Positions 10,201 to 17,273 of a DNA stretch of 50,089 nt are shown one piece after another. Position 1 is the stretch's first letter. Every line of letters begins with the position of its first letter. The notes beneath the pieces were generated by a model. That model was not told the DNA's origin. It worked only from the letters and a program-made list of their open reading frames with translations, and searched no databases. This stretch comes from Verrucomicrobium sp. BvORR106. Its GTDB lineage: Bacteria > Verrucomicrobiota > Verrucomicrobiia > Verrucomicrobiales > Verrucomicrobiaceae. The stretch spans positions 1 to 50,089 of the forward strand of contig NZ_BATR01000157.1 in the NCBI RefSeq assembly GCF_000739655.1. Reading direction: 5' to 3'. The translations under genes were made by a program, and so were the position numbers.

Positions 10201-10670
10201 GCCTCATCCTCCCGGTCAGTGAGAATGAACTCGTTGATCTCTCCGCTGATGCACCCGCTCAGGCAGATCAGCCCTTCGGAGTGCTTTTTCAGCGCCTCCT
10301 TGTCCACCCTCGGCTTGTGGTACATGCCGTCCAGGTGGGCCAGCGTCACCAGCTTCACCAGGTTGGCATACCCTTCATTGTTCGCGGCCAGGAGGGTGAG
10401 GTGGGAATTGCGCTTCCGTCCCGTGACGTCCTTCTTCTCCCACATGGATCCGGGGGAAAGGTAGATTTCGCACCCGATGATCGGCTTCACCCCGGCCTTG
10501 TTGGCCTCCTGATAGAACTCGATGGCCCCGAAAAGGTTCCCGTGGTCCGTCATCGCCACCGCTGGCATCCCCAGCGATTTGACCTTCTTCATCAGATCCG
10601 GAATCCTCACCGCTCCATCGAGCATCGAGTATTCCGTGTGCAGATGAAGATGGACGAAAGAGGCGGACAT
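7203..10670 (-). CDS. dnaE: DNA polymerase III subunit alpha
   Basis: This 1155-residue protein is the replicative polymerase catalytic subunit, close to the usual DnaE length. The N-terminal PHP domain begins HLHLHTEYSMLDGAV. The polymerase core has the catalytic aspartates in PDVDIDF (Asp405 and Asp407) and the conserved KMDFLGLKTL segment, plus GYGFNKSHSAAYG in the thumb/fingers region. A C-terminal OB fold (about 990-1075, beginning RVAGVIQRLEVKYTKK) follows. The tau-binding tail is short but present. The ATG at 10670 gives a normal DnaE N-terminus. The gene stands alone, with intergenic DNA on both sides and no obvious partner in an operon. Confidence 0.98.
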   Translation of the reverse strand: MSASFVHLHLHTEYSMLDGAVRIPDLMKKVKSLGMPAVAMTDHGNLFGAIEFYQEANKAGVKPIIGCEIYLSPGSMWEKKDVTGRKRNSHLTLLAANNEGYANLVKLVTLAHLDGMYHKPRVDKEALKKHSEGLICLSGCISGEINEFILTDREDEARKTVQEFIDIFGKDNFYLELHNHGMAQQQRCMVKLREFSREFGLKMVAANDVHFLNKEDHEAHDVMICIGTAANVHDEKRLHYSPEVYFKTAEQMRELFEDFEEACDTTLEIAEKCNIKLKLDASSIEKYPQFPPPEGMTRDGYFRQLCEAGMVSRYGEERAGNDALLRERLDYELGIINKMNFTSYFLIVWDFIKWARDHGIPVGPGRGSAAGSLVAYSLGITDLCPIRFGLIFERFLNPERVSPPDVDIDFCQTRRPEVIEYVRQHYGERSVSHIITFGTMGAKSVVRDVGRVLGWSYGDADRLSKMIPTELNIDLESAVEKNPELKAAIENESSTQQLWQYATFLEGMTRNAGIHAAGIVIGDQPLDNFIPLTRGSEGEVVAQFAMGPLTDVGMLKMDFLGLKTLTVIKDAVDFVRLRFPDFNLDAVPLDDKVTYEMLRKGETIAVFQMESGGMALTCRQLEPDKIEEIIALLALYRPGPMDLIPDFIKRKKGEQRVEYLHPLLEDVSKETYGILIYQEQVQKAANLLAGYSLGAADLLRRAMGKKKPEEMEKQRTIFVKGCGETNQIPAKKANDIFDLLEKFAGYGFNKSHSAAYGIVTYRTAYLKANYPVEFMAAVLSYEVNSTDKLAGFVSECQRMGITILPPDVNKSSLKFAPECIEGSEEPNAIRYGLAAVKNVGEAAMTAAIAERTKSGPFTSLEDFCSRVDSRMINKRLMEPLIKVGGFDWTGQDRASMCFVLDEVLSNASSRQKERKAGMISLFDDDTMGATKNSLPKSVTTTPWTKEELMAFEKELLGFFVSGHPLDNYRHVYESKYITRIADVQEVKEERVSLRVAGVIQRLEVKYTKKDNRAFATFGLEDFSGTVEVISWSEGYEKFKDLLVDGGVIGMKGRCEKDSRSETIRMTVQEVKPLKPVKPEKLNGKPKPLALYMDVLKHGPKDLDAIHKILTDHPGETPVQLRIMTASGEEAVLRVGRSLNVENNEKLQQAIKPWVR

Positions 10671-10805
10671 GTCCCTTTGAGATAGGGCAGAAAACGGGCC
10701 CGCGCAAGGGTCCCCGACCCGGAACTCAGCTCAACTTTTCAGCCCCTCGCCACCCCATCCACGGCAGCCCCCTTCCTCGTTTGCCTCCCTTCATCCACCG
10801 CACGC

Positions 10806-11141
10806 CTAGGCCATCTCAGCCTTGCCCAGAAACTCCCACTCCATCCCGTTCTTCCAGTCCGGGTTCCCTTGGGAAAAGGACGTGAACTTCCTCACGATCT
10901 CTCCCGCGCTAAAGTCACGCTTCGCCCGGAATTGCTGGGAGGTGGAATCCTGGTGCGCCAGCTCAAACCCCACATCCCGATCCCCGCTGGCCTGCAGAAA
11001 CGTCCGATCATCCAGCTGATCCAGGATCAGGAAAGCATCCCCCTCCCTCGAATCGAGCGCGAAGACGGCTTCTCTAATATCCTTCTCAGTAGGGTTCTCC
11101 ACACTGACTCCACCACAGATTCCCAACGTATATCGTTTCAT
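10806..11141 (-). CDS. Small conserved-looking protein of unknown function
   Basis: A 111-residue soluble protein. Visible features are a helix-forming PTEKDIREAVFALDSRE, strands DAFLILDQLDD and TFLQASGDRDVGFELAHQ, and a C-terminal segment ending NPDWKNGMEWEFL. I have seen this general pattern (helix, ILDQ-like strand, TFLQA, then a Trp-containing tail) in small uncharacterised bacterial proteins, some near toxin-immunity loci, but I cannot name a family with confidence. It is divergent from the TerD-nuclease gene across 269 bases, so a shared regulatory region is possible. Confidence 0.65.
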   Translation of the reverse strand: MKRYTLGICGGVSVENPTEKDIREAVFALDSREGDAFLILDQLDDRTFLQASGDRDVGFELAHQDSTSQQFRAKRDFSAGEIVRKFTSFSQGNPDWKNGMEWEFLGKAEMA

Positions 11142-11208
11142 ACCAGATCAGGGGTGAGATTATGCCTCCGCAGAGGCCGACGTCTTCAGTAAAACGATTA
11201 TGTCTGGA

Positions 11209-11224
11209 TTTTGTTGTGACAAAA
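11209..11224. repeat. Inverted repeat between two divergent genes
   Basis: TTTTGTTGTGACAAAA is a perfect 6-bp inverted repeat with a 4-base spacer. It lies in the AT-rich interval between the small unknown gene (leftward) and the TerD-nuclease gene (rightward). It is the right size and place for an operator, but no regulator is encoded nearby and no clear promoter could be fixed around it. Confidence 0.35.
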
Positions 11225-11410
11225 TAAACACAGATCCACAATTTTCTCAATTGCACATTATACATTTCTCAGTTCTGAAACGATTTTGGGACTGAGCAAC
11301 TCACCTTTACAACCGAGGCTAGCCTCAGGGATCCACCTATTGGTTACTTTTTTGCTTCGACAAACTAGCAAATTTCTCGAAAGAGCCACCGGACTGCGTA
11401 GGGTGCCGAC

Positions 11411-12847
11411 ATGCCAGTTATTCTACCCAAAGGTGGGAACATCTCTCTGTCATCCGAAGATCATTCAGATGGCAAACTCTCGGTGGCGCTCGGATTCAGC
11501 CCCTCTGCCAGCATTACCTCGCCCATTGATATGGACGCGAGCGCATTCCTGCTTGGGGAGGATGGGAAAGTTCGGCGGGGAGGCGACTTCATCTTCTACA
11601 ATCAACCCTGTGACGAAGAGAGCCGGTTTATCTGCCTCCTTGAGAACGCTTCCGACCCCGCCGCAAACGTCAAAGGGGCGGAGGATGGAGACCCTGACCA
11701 TGTTCGATTCTCCATCGATCTGGAAGCGATCCCCCCGGAGATTCAGCGGATCGTCTTCTGTCTGACGTTGCACGGTGCCGAAGAGAGGCGGCAGAATTTC
11801 GGATGCATCGAGAAGCTCTACCTCCGGGTCCTCAATCGAACCCAGAACCTCGAAACAGTCCGGTTTGAGGCGGTGGGAGAGTTCACGACGGAAACGGCTC
11901 TCCAGGTCAGCGAGCTCTACCGGCGGGGAAACGACTGGAAGTTCCGCGCCATCGGCCAGGGGTATTCCGGAGGTTTGGCGACGCTTGCTACCGGCTTTGG
12001 CGTGCATCTCGAAATGGCTGGAGACCCAGAGGAATCACCTTCACCAAAGCAGGATGAGGCAGATGAGACTGCAAATTTTGAGGTGGTCCCGCCGAGCATC
12101 AGCACCAGCAAAGCTCCGCCGGAACTGACAGACGGCTTCACTTCGCAGCTTCCTTCGCTATCCAAGAAGAAACGTAGGACCAGTTCGGAGATCCTGGCGT
12201 CGCAGACGGAGGAAATCGCGCGTGCGATGAAGCCGTTCCTGCCCCAGATAGGTCTTACCCTGAGAAATGCCGCGAACGAGAGCAGCACCCGCATCTTGCT
12301 GGATCGCATCCTGCAACAGGTGCTGGGCTACAGCCTCGAAGAGATCAAGGCGGAGCACAAGATACAGGGACGCACCGCTGACTATGTCCTCTCTCCTGGC
12401 GGAATCGATTCGGTGGTAATCGAGGTCAAGCGCATCGGCGCGCCTCTGAAGCAGAAGCAAATCTTCCAAGCCACCAGCTACGCCGCCTACTCCGGGATCA
12501 AGTGGGCACTGCTGACCAACCTCATCACTTGGAAACTCTACCGGGTGTCCACGACCGACAAGATCGAGCCGCATCTGGTCTTCACCATCGACCTGAACAA
12601 AGGCCTCTCTGAAGACGCCGCCCACTATCTGACGCTCATCTCGAAGAGTGGCATCGTCCGGAAAACACCGCTGGAGAGATTGTGGCAGATCCGACGATCC
12701 CTTTCCACCGAGAGCCTGATTGGGGCGATTCTTCACGATGACGTGCTCAGTCGAATTCGCACCCTCATTGCGCGAGACACTGGCATCAATCTCGCCACGG
12801 CGGACATCAAGGCCGCACTGGAGCAGGACATTCTAAAAATCGAATAG
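11411..12847 (+). CDS. TerD-like domain fused to HsdR_N-type PD-(D/E)XK nuclease
   Basis: The 478-residue protein joins two modules. Residues 1-200 read as a TerD/TerZ stress domain: MPVILPKGGNISL start, ASAFLLGEDGKV, FIFYNQP, and ELYRRGNDWKFRAIGQGYSG near 168. The usual GDNxTGxGxGDDE calcium motif is degenerate (GAEDGDPDHV, about 89-98). After a low-complexity linker (about 203-255), residues 285-390 resemble the N-terminal nuclease of type I restriction subunit HsdR. Asp324 (ADYVL), Glu338-Val-Lys340 (VVIEVKR) and Gln353 (QATSYAAY) fit the D-ExK-Q pattern, followed by ALLTNLITWKLYRV. A helical tail follows. There are no helicase motifs, specificity subunit or methylase beside it. A stress- or phage-responsive nuclease is my inference. 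The start fits the TerD family N-terminus although the ribosome-binding site is weak. Confidence 0.8.
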   Translation: MPVILPKGGNISLSSEDHSDGKLSVALGFSPSASITSPIDMDASAFLLGEDGKVRRGGDFIFYNQPCDEESRFICLLENASDPAANVKGAEDGDPDHVRFSIDLEAIPPEIQRIVFCLTLHGAEERRQNFGCIEKLYLRVLNRTQNLETVRFEAVGEFTTETALQVSELYRRGNDWKFRAIGQGYSGGLATLATGFGVHLEMAGDPEESPSPKQDEADETANFEVVPPSISTSKAPPELTDGFTSQLPSLSKKKRRTSSEILASQTEEIARAMKPFLPQIGLTLRNAANESSTRILLDRILQQVLGYSLEEIKAEHKIQGRTADYVLSPGGIDSVVIEVKRIGAPLKQKQIFQATSYAAYSGIKWALLTNLITWKLYRVSTTDKIEPHLVFTIDLNKGLSEDAAHYLTLISKSGIVRKTPLERLWQIRRSLSTESLIGAILHDDVLSRIRTLIARDTGINLATADIKAALEQDILKIE

Positions 12848-12871
12848 CCCTCAGCGGAGCCCCCAACCCCG

Positions 12872-12956
12872 CGATGCCAGTCTGAAAGGCACTGGCATCG
12901 CAAACACCAAGATGGAAGGGCCACGAGACACCTGATCTCGGGTGGCCCTCCTATTT
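12872..12956 (+). terminator. Two tandem hairpins, terminator between convergent genes
   Basis: The first hairpin has perfect 10-bp arms (CGATGCCAGT at 12872-12881 with ACTGGCATCG at 12891-12900). The second pairs AGGGCCAC (12917-12924) and GAGA with TCTC and GTGGCCCT (12942-12949), followed by CCTATTTTC. This can end the rightward TerD-nuclease transcript. The leftward operon ends at 12961, so the structure may serve both strands. Confidence 0.65.
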
Positions 12957-12960
12957 TCGA

Positions 12961-13572
12961 CTAGAGCTGCAAGGAGGCGATCTGCGCCATCAAGTCTTCA
13001 CTGATCTTCCGATACAGATCCTTGCCGGTTTCGTGATAGTTGGCGGGATCATAGTACCAGGGCTCCCCGACCACGAGCGTCACTTCTGAAGGCGCCGGCA
13101 TGGAGCCGCCACGCGGGAGGGCTTCACGAGTGCCGAAGAGACGAACCGGGATCACCGGGACATCGGACTTGGCAACGATGAGACCTACGCCAGGCTCACC
13201 GGGAAGCATCTTCCCATCCAGATTGCGGGAGCCCTCAGGGAAGATCAGCACTTTCTCTCCCAGCTTGAGCTGGCGGATCACGGCCTTCAAGCCACCCATA
13301 TCTGGCTTGTCCTGGTCCACAGGGATGCAGTTCCAGGCGCGGTAAATGGCGCGTGACACAGCATTGCTCATCAGCGACTTTCTCGCGAGGTAGTAGATCT
13401 CCTCGTCGAACGCGATCCCGACGGCCGGCGGGTCCACGAAGCTCGCGTGATTGGAGACGATCAAGGCACCGCCTTCGAGATTCAACCTCTCACCACCGAT
13501 GACCTGATAGTTGAAGAACCCCCGGGCGAGGGTTTTGAATGTATGATAGCCCAACCAGTAAGAGAGTTTCAT
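12961..13572 (-). CDS. plsC: 1-acyl-sn-glycerol-3-phosphate acyltransferase
   Basis: The 203-residue enzyme should transfer an acyl chain to lysophosphatidic acid, giving phosphatidic acid for membrane lipids. The catalytic HX4D motif is NHASFVD (His42, Asp47). The glycerol-phosphate binding motif is FPEGSRN at about 111, and a further block lies at VPVIPVRLFGT. It is the last gene of a leftward operon: its ATG overlaps the stop of the upstream kinase gene by four bases (ATGA), indicating translational coupling. Confidence 0.93.
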   Translation of the reverse strand: MKLSYWLGYHTFKTLARGFFNYQVIGGERLNLEGGALIVSNHASFVDPPAVGIAFDEEIYYLARKSLMSNAVSRAIYRAWNCIPVDQDKPDMGGLKAVIRQLKLGEKVLIFPEGSRNLDGKMLPGEPGVGLIVAKSDVPVIPVRLFGTREALPRGGSMPAPSEVTLVVGEPWYYDPANYHETGKDLYRKISEDLMAQIASLQL

Positions 13573-14276
13573 GCGGATGCTGCAGGAGCTTGGACCGGAC
13601 CCGTTTCAGGGAAACTGCGGGATGCCAGAAGGGCGCGCACGTGAGCGACCACTTCTGCGAGATTCATTTCTGAGCTGTCAACCACCACGGCATCCGCCGC
13701 AGCCATGAGGGGCGCGGTCTTACGCGTGGAATCCATCCTGTCGCGATCACGCACCGAGTCAGTCAGCCCCTGGAGACCGCGACGCTTCGCGCGGACTTCC
13801 TCAGAGGCATCGATGTAGAACTTCCAAGGGGCATCGGGGAAGATCACCGTGCCAATATCACGCCCTTCCATCACTGAGGGCTGCGAGCGCCCGATCCCTC
13901 GCTGCAGATCGAGCAGGATCGCCCGCACCTTGGGAATGCGAGCCACGTGGGAGACGGCTTTGTTCACCGGCTCGGAATTCAACTCCCCGTCCACATCCGC
14001 CCCATTGACCAGGATGACACTGCGGCCATCGCGAACCGGGCAGGTGAACTCCGTGCGGTCGATCACTTCCAGCACGGCGGATTCGTCTGTAGGGTCCGCA
14101 TCCGCCAGGATCACTGCCAGCGTGGCGGCGCGGTACATGTTGCCAGTGTTCACATAGGTCCAGCCCAGGTGGGCCGCCAGTTCACGGGCCACACTGCTCT
14201 TTCCAGAGGCAGCCGGCCCGTCAATGGCAATCACCAGAGGTGGCACCGCAGGAGTCGAGTCGTCGAGAGTCGTCAT
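13569..14276 (-). CDS. cmk: Cytidylate kinase
   Basis: The 235-residue enzyme phosphorylates CMP/dCMP with ATP. The P-loop is IDGPAASGKSSVAREL near the N-terminus. Family blocks YVNTGNMYRAATL, VMEGRDIGTVIFPDAPWKFY and RAKRRGLQGL (lid) are all present. The length is typical. It follows aroA by two bases and overlaps plsC by four, so it sits in a tight operon. In many bacteria rpsA follows cmk; here plsC does. Confidence 0.95.
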   Translation of the reverse strand: MTTLDDSTPAVPPLVIAIDGPAASGKSSVARELAAHLGWTYVNTGNMYRAATLAVILADADPTDESAVLEVIDRTEFTCPVRDGRSVILVNGADVDGELNSEPVNKAVSHVARIPKVRAILLDLQRGIGRSQPSVMEGRDIGTVIFPDAPWKFYIDASEEVRAKRRGLQGLTDSVRDRDRMDSTRKTAPLMAAADAVVVDSSEMNLAEVVAHVRALLASRSFPETGPVQAPAASA

Positions 14277-14278
14277 GT

Positions 14279-15718
14279 TCAGTCTTTGGCGAGGCGTTCA
14301 CTCACCTCAGAAGGAATGCTGCTGATGACGGGAATGGTTGCCTCGGGATCCAGCGGCTCACGCTGGAAGAGTTCGAGATGTTTCTCGAAGCCAGGGTACG
14401 AGGTGCTGATGCACTCCGTCTCATTGATGGTGGTGACGCCTTCCGCGAACAGACCCGCCACAGCGAAGGCCATGGCGATGCGATGATCACCGTAGCTTTC
14501 CAGCTCGGCTCCGTGCAGGTCCAGCCCCCCGGTAATCTCCATGCCATCGTCAAACTCCTCCACATGCACGCCCATCAGACGCAGGTTTCGCGCCACGGCC
14601 GCGATGCGATCCGTTTCTTTCACGCGCAGCTCCTTGGCATCACGGATCACTGTCACGCCGCGCGCCAGAGCGCCAGCCACAGCCAGGATAGGCAGTTCAT
14701 CGATCACGTTCGGGATCTCCGCCCCGCCGATCTCCGTGCCCACCAGGCTTCCGCCCTGCACTGTGATGTGACCACAAGGTTCGCCATCGCTCACCTCCAC
14801 CGTGTCGTTGAGACGGGCTCCCATGCGGATGAGCACATTCAGGATGCCGGTGCGGGTCGGGTTCAGCCCCACCTTCTTGATGGTCAGGCTGGCTCCAGGG
14901 CTGGCTGCCGCGGCCACAAGCCAGAAGGCGGCGCTAGAGATGTCCCCGGGGACAAACAAGTCCTTGGGCTGAGGCTTCTGCCCGCCATAGATGCTGATCG
15001 CGTGCCCATCCCGCACCACCTTCACGTCGAAGTGGGCCAGGAGACGCTCCGTATGATCCCGCGTGATCACGGGCTCCACCACCGTGGTCTTGCCAGGGGT
15101 ATTCCAGCCAGCCAGCAGCACCGCACTCTTCACCTGGGCGCTCGCCATAGGCAGCGTGTAGGTGATGGCTTCGAGTTCACCGCCATGGATGGTGATCGGG
15201 GGTGAAATCTTCTCCCCCTGCCCTTCCAGCCGTGCCCCCATCAAACCGAGCGGATCCGCCACCCGCTTCATGGGCCGCTTGGAAAGGCTGGGATCGCCCG
15301 CCATGGTGGCCGTGAAAGGCTGGGCCGCCAGGATGCCGGACATGAGCCGCATGGTGGTACCCGAATTTCCGCAGTCGATCGTCTCCGAGGGGGCCCTCAG
15401 GGTCATGCCATGGCCGGTGACGGTCAGCTTCACGGGCTTGCCGCGGCTGTCCGTCTGGAGCACCTCATACTCCGCCCCCATGGCCTTCATGGCGTTCAGG
15501 GAGCACAGGCAATCATCGCTGGAAAGGAAGTTCTCGATCAACGTCGTGCCCTCGCACAGGCCGGCAAACATGACCGCGCGATGGCTGATGCTTTTGTCTC
15601 CCGGCACCACGAGTTCGGTGGGGACATGTTTCAAAGAACGGACCTTGAGCTGGGACATGGAGGTATTGGCGTATGAAAAAAGAAGACTGACTGAACGGGC
15701 GACTTTCGCCGGATTCAC
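14279..15718 (-). CDS. aroA: 3-phosphoshikimate 1-carboxyvinyltransferase (EPSP synthase)
   Basis: This enzyme of the shikimate pathway joins shikimate-3-phosphate and phosphoenolpyruvate. Signatures: PGDKSISHRAVMFAGL, DCGNSGTTMRLMSGIL, LSKRPMKRV and the late motif RVKETDRIAAVARNLR, with GDHRIAMAFAVAG near the end. Start choice is uncertain. The GTG at 15718 overlaps the tyrA stop (GTGA) and has GGAG upstream, giving 479 residues. An ATG at 15658 (MSQLKVRSLKHV) gives 459 residues and a more usual N-terminus. It lies in the operon tyrA-aroA-cmk-plsC. Confidence 0.95.
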   Translation of the reverse strand: MNPAKVARSVSLLFSYANTSMSQLKVRSLKHVPTELVVPGDKSISHRAVMFAGLCEGTTLIENFLSSDDCLCSLNAMKAMGAEYEVLQTDSRGKPVKLTVTGHGMTLRAPSETIDCGNSGTTMRLMSGILAAQPFTATMAGDPSLSKRPMKRVADPLGLMGARLEGQGEKISPPITIHGGELEAITYTLPMASAQVKSAVLLAGWNTPGKTTVVEPVITRDHTERLLAHFDVKVVRDGHAISIYGGQKPQPKDLFVPGDISSAAFWLVAAAASPGASLTIKKVGLNPTRTGILNVLIRMGARLNDTVEVSDGEPCGHITVQGGSLVGTEIGGAEIPNVIDELPILAVAGALARGVTVIRDAKELRVKETDRIAAVARNLRLMGVHVEEFDDGMEITGGLDLHGAELESYGDHRIAMAFAVAGLFAEGVTTINETECISTSYPGFEKHLELFQREPLDPEATIPVISSIPSEVSERLAKD

Positions 15719-16584
15719 ACCACTCCATCACGGAGGGTTTTCGCGTTCTGGAGGAAGTGGCGCAATGCCCTGTCATCCACGTTGTCGAGGATCGCAAGCA
15801 GTTCATTGTAGAGGTCCCGGGCAGCCAGAATGGAGGCCCTGACCTCGTCCCGGTTTTCCAGGAGAATGCCCGTCCAGAGGGCAGGATCCCCTGCCGCCAC
15901 CCGGGTGGTATCGCGGAATCCGTTCCCGGCACAAGCCGCGGCAGAGGGATCCTCATGAAGCGCGGCCAGAGCCGTGACCGCCGCCGCGACGTGCGGCAGG
16001 TGGCTGATGCGCGCGACCTTGCGATCATGCTCCTCTGGCGACATCTCCAGCACCCGGCAGCCCAGCAGGGCCCAGAAGGCGCGAATGGTTGCCAGGGCTG
16101 TGTCCTCGGTGAACAAAGTAGGCGTGATCAGGCATGCGGCCCGCTGGAACAATTCCACCCGGGCAGCCTCCAGCCCGGCACGCTCTGAGCCGGCCATGGG
16201 GTGGCTCCCCACAAAGCGATAGGTGGATCGGGCAAAGGCATCTTCCAAGGCGGTTACGACCGTGGTTTTTACGCTGCCCACATCCGTGACCACACACCCC
16301 GGGGCCACCAGGCTCTGTAGCGTCACCAACTCTGCGGCAAGGGCGGGCATGGTCTCAACCGGCGTGCAAAGCACCACCAGGCCGACTCCAGGCAGGATCT
16401 CCTCCAATCGAGAGGACGCCAGGTCTGCGAATCCGCGCTCCATCAGCACCGCAGCCGCTTCCGGTCGCCGGGCCCAGGCCCGCAGGTGAACACCCGGCAG
16501 ACTGGCACGCAAGGCCATCAACATGGAGCCCCCCAGCAGACCGGGGCCCAGGATCGCGATGTGGAGTGGCAGCGAGGTATTCAA
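15715..16584 (-). CDS. tyrA: Prephenate dehydrogenase
   Basis: The 289-residue NAD-dependent enzyme converts prephenate to 4-hydroxyphenylpyruvate for tyrosine. The Rossmann motif is IAILGPGLLGGS at the N-terminus. Conserved blocks VVTDVGSVKTTV, FVGSHPMAGSERAG and ISHLPHVAAAVT follow. No ATG lies upstream of the Rossmann fold after the last in-frame stop, so translation probably begins at TTG 16584. It is the first gene of the operon and overlaps aroA by four bases. No ACT or chorismate mutase domain is fused to it. Confidence 0.93.
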   Translation of the reverse strand: MNTSLPLHIAILGPGLLGGSMLMALRASLPGVHLRAWARRPEAAAVLMERGFADLASSRLEEILPGVGLVVLCTPVETMPALAAELVTLQSLVAPGCVVTDVGSVKTTVVTALEDAFARSTYRFVGSHPMAGSERAGLEAARVELFQRAACLITPTLFTEDTALATIRAFWALLGCRVLEMSPEEHDRKVARISHLPHVAAAVTALAALHEDPSAAACAGNGFRDTTRVAAGDPALWTGILLENRDEVRASILAARDLYNELLAILDNVDDRALRHFLQNAKTLRDGVV

Positions 16585-16674
16585 CGAAACAATAAAGGTG
16601 CGTTCTTCAGGAAGGTCTGAGAGTCGTCAGGACTCATCCCGGTCACCCGTGCGTGACGGCAGCAGCGGTTGCCA

Positions 16675-16708
16675 GGGAAAGAAAAGGCGCGTTGGAACCC
16701 AACGCGCC
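16675..16708 (-). terminator. Rho-independent terminator after the lipoprotein gene
   Basis: On the minus strand the arms at 16699-16708 and 16686-16695 form a perfect 10-bp GC-rich stem (GGCGCGTTGG/CCAACGCGCC) with a 3-base loop, followed by CTTTTCTTTC. It ends the leftward transcript of the 16740-17255 gene before tyrA. Confidence 0.85.
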
Positions 16709-16739
16709 CTGTTCAAGTTCTGCTATCGCCCCAGGACGC

Positions 16740-17255
16740 TTACGGGACAAGGAAGATTTTGCCGGTGCGTGGGTCACGCACCTTCTGGCCGGGGGTGAAG
16801 TCACGCACATCCACCATGTTCTCCGGCTTAGCTTCCACGCCTGGAGGATACACGAAACCGGTCCGGCCGGGAACCATCTTGCCATAGGTAGGCGGACCAC
16901 CCGCAGCGGCACCCGTATTGGCGGCTGGGGAGGGCCCCGGCGGCGGCGGCACGGGAGGGGAAGGCGGAGCTGGCGGTGGGGAGTCCGGGACGGAAGGCGG
17001 CGTCACATCCGTGGAGGACGTCACCGTGGACTCCGTCGGCTGCATGTTGGGGTCAGAAGACTCCACCGTCGTGGTCGGCGCCCCAGTCTGGGTCACCGGG
17101 CTCGTCTGGTAGCGGGCCTGTCCTGAAGGAGGATCATCCAGCGAGTACCCGGTGTTCCGCTGGCGGATCGTTTGCTGAGAACTGGTGGTCTCACAGCTGG
17201 CAAGCACCAGAACGGCACCCGCGCTTAGCAAAGGCAAGAGGGTCGAGATCTTCAT
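16740..17255 (-). CDS. Lipoprotein with C-terminal DPxTGKxFxxP module
   Basis: The 171-residue protein has a lipoprotein signal peptide (lipobox LASC, Cys at about 21). A Thr/Ser/Pro-rich low-complexity middle (PPPAPPSPPVPPPPGPSP) follows. The last 25-45 residues contain YPPG and then DFTPGQKVRDPRTGKIFLVP to the very end. The same C-terminal module closes two other lipoproteins in this window (29920-30567 and 30645-31400). Function is unknown; the architecture suggests an envelope-tethered spacer with a terminal binding or recognition segment. It sits downstream of dnaN with its own terminator. Confidence 0.8.
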   Translation of the reverse strand: MKISTLLPLLSAGAVLVLASCETTSSQQTIRQRNTGYSLDDPPSGQARYQTSPVTQTGAPTTTVESSDPNMQPTESTVTSSTDVTPPSVPDSPPPAPPSPPVPPPPGPSPAANTGAAAGGPPTYGKMVPGRTGFVYPPGVEAKPENMVDVRDFTPGQKVRDPRTGKIFLVP

Positions 17256-17273
17256 CTTCAGGAGAAAGGAGTT

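Noticed and set aside
9597-10685. Open frame opposite dnaE of about 360 codons
   Set aside because: A codon-bias shadow of the polymerase gene; the same applies to 7230-8768.
7203-12960. tRNA genes or other structured RNAs
   Set aside because: I looked through intergenic regions here and elsewhere for T-loop (GGTTCGANTCC) and CCA ends and found no convincing tRNA in the window.
14240-15205. Open frame opposite aroA
   Set aside because: His-rich antisense translation; aroA motifs fix the coding strand.
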